DNA of 7,244 nt from Ectothiorhodospiraceae bacterium. Its GTDB lineage: Bacteria > Pseudomonadota > Gammaproteobacteria > Nitrococcales > AK92. Below the pieces are notes generated by a model that saw only the letters and a list, made by a program, of their open reading frames with translations, was not told the origin of the DNA and ran no database searches. Shown piece by piece: positions 6,508 to 7,244 of the stretch. Both the position numbers and the translations under genes were made by a program. The stretch lies in assembly GCA_029263635.1 (NCBI GenBank), contig JAJUFY010000109.1:1-7244 (forward strand). The letters run 5' to 3'. How positions within the stretch are numbered: position 1 is the stretch's first letter; each line of letters starts with the position of its first letter.

Positions 6508-6521
6508 CCGGCGCATGCCGG
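6508..6521 (+). promoter_or_regulatory. Hairpin in the topA leader touching the probable ribosome binding site
   Basis: CCGGC and GCCGG form a perfect 5-bp stem around GCAT, ending 12 bases before the topA ATG. The only ribosome-binding-site-like sequence before topA is GGAA at 6520–6523, and its first two bases lie in the stem. I looked for a topA promoter in the 106-base gap. TTGCAA at 6498–6503 with GAAACT 17 bases on is too weak to call, and TTTACA at 6483–6488 has no -10. topA may therefore use a promoter I cannot see or be read through from smg. Confidence 0.3.
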
Positions 6522-6533
6522 AAACTCGCGCCC

Positions 6534-7244
6534 ATGAGCAAGAATCTGGTCATCGTCGAATCGCCCGCCAAGGCGCGCACCATCAACAAGTACCTGGGCA
6601 AGGACTTCCAGGTCCTGGCCTCGTACGGGCATGTGCGCGACCTGGTGCCAAAGGAGGGCGCGGTCGATCCCGACAGCGGCTTCGCCATGAAGTACGCGAT
6701 CATCGACAAGAACGCCAAGCACGTCGATGCTATCGCCAAGGCCGCCGCCAAGGCCGATGCCCTGTACCTCGCCACCGACCCTGACCGCGAAGGTGAAGCC
6801 ATCTCCTGGCACCTGCTGGAGCTGCTCCAGCAGCGCAAGGTGCTGGATGGCAAGCGGGTATATCGCGTGGTGTTCCATGAGATCACCAAGCGCGCCATCG
6901 AGGAGGCGGTCGCGCAGCCGCGCAGCATCTCGATGGAGCTGGTCAATGCCCAGCAGGCGCGCCGTGCCCTGGACTACCTGGTGGGCTTCAATCTGTCGCC
7001 GCTGCTGTGGCGGAAGATCCAGACAGGGCTCTCCGCAGGGCGGGTGCAGAGCCCCGCCCTGCGGATGATCGTCGAGCGCGAGCTCGAGATCGAGAAATTC
7101 GTACCGCGCGAATACTGGTCGATCGAGGCCGATGCCAATGCCGCCGGCCAGGACTTCAGCGCCAAGCTGCACACGCTCAACGGTGAGCGGGTCGAGCAGT
7201 TCAGCATCGTCAACGCCGAGCAGGCCGAAGCGGCCGAGCGCGCC
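6534..7244 (+). CDS. topA: DNA topoisomerase I (type IA), N-terminal 237 codons, cut by window end
   Basis: The frame opens at ATG 6534 and stays open to the last base, so the C-terminal part is missing. Topoisomerase I relaxes negatively supercoiled DNA by transient single-strand breakage. The N-terminal TOPRIM domain is clear: MSKNLVIVESPAKARTINKY carries the metal-site glutamate Glu9, followed by SYGHVRDLVPKEGAVDPDSG and then TDPDREGEAISWH with acidic residues Asp82, Asp84 and Glu86. Domain IV begins with VFHEITKRAI and shows NAQQARRALDYLVGFNLSP and GLSAGRVQSPALRMIVERE (about 165–183). The active-site tyrosine (E. coli Tyr319) and the zinc-ribbon region lie beyond the window. The sequence strongly resembles Xanthomonadales TopA as I remember it. 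It is separated from smg by 106 bases, so it may be a separate transcription unit. Confidence 0.97.
   Translation, partial: MSKNLVIVESPAKARTINKYLGKDFQVLASYGHVRDLVPKEGAVDPDSGFAMKYAIIDKNAKHVDAIAKAAAKADALYLATDPDREGEAISWHLLELLQQRKVLDGKRVYRVVFHEITKRAIEEAVAQPRSISMELVNAQQARRALDYLVGFNLSPLLWRKIQTGLSAGRVQSPALRMIVERELEIEKFVPREYWSIEADANAAGQDFSAKLHTLNGERVEQFSIVNAEQAEAAERA

Noticed and set aside
5884..6537. A 217-codon plus-strand frame spanning the dprA end, smg and the topA leader
   Set aside because: It is an arginine- and proline-rich alternative frame. smg in the overlapping frame has the complete family sequence.
6336..7172. A 278-codon minus-strand open frame opposite topA
   Set aside because: topA on the plus strand carries intact TOPRIM motifs. 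The minus-strand frame is its shadow and runs through the intergenic hairpins.

Overview
The window is a compact, GC-rich stretch of bacterial chromosome carrying conserved housekeeping genes in two divergent operons. Gene order and protein sequences point to a gammaproteobacterium. The order def–fmt–rsmB beside LysM–dprA resembles Pseudomonas. The dprA–smg–topA linkage, the Smg N-terminus beginning MKES and the TopA sequence look closest, from memory, to the Xanthomonadales/Lysobacterales. That placement is inference, since no search was run.

Left arm (minus strand, read from about 3642 down to 1): def (peptide deformylase) → fmt (methionyl-tRNA formyltransferase) → rsmB (16S rRNA m5C967 methyltransferase) → an exported DUF4390 protein → the N-terminal membrane part of an NtrY-like sensor histidine kinase, cut by the window edge. 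Gaps are 0–26 bases or the genes overlap, so this reads as one transcription unit. It combines N-formylmethionine handling at translation initiation, a ribosome modification enzyme, and then a membrane signalling module.

Centre (3643–3757): a 115-base divergent intergenic region with a good sigma70-type promoter facing right, a weaker -10-like hexamer facing left on the same bases, and a perfect 6-bp inverted repeat.

Right arm (plus strand): a secreted LysM protein resembling TsaP/PA0020 (type IV pilus secretin-associated) → dprA (RecA loader for natural transformation) → smg (DUF494, function unknown), with overlapping genes. A 106-base gap with three short hairpins follows, then topA (DNA topoisomerase I), whose first 237 codons are in the window. 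The pilus-associated protein next to a transformation protein suggests a DNA-uptake theme, but this is a conserved arrangement.

I found no mobile element, CRISPR array, tRNA or rRNA gene, or sign of recent transfer. I see no undescribed system here. The most open questions are the roles of DUF4390 next to the NtrY-like kinase and of Smg between dprA and topA.
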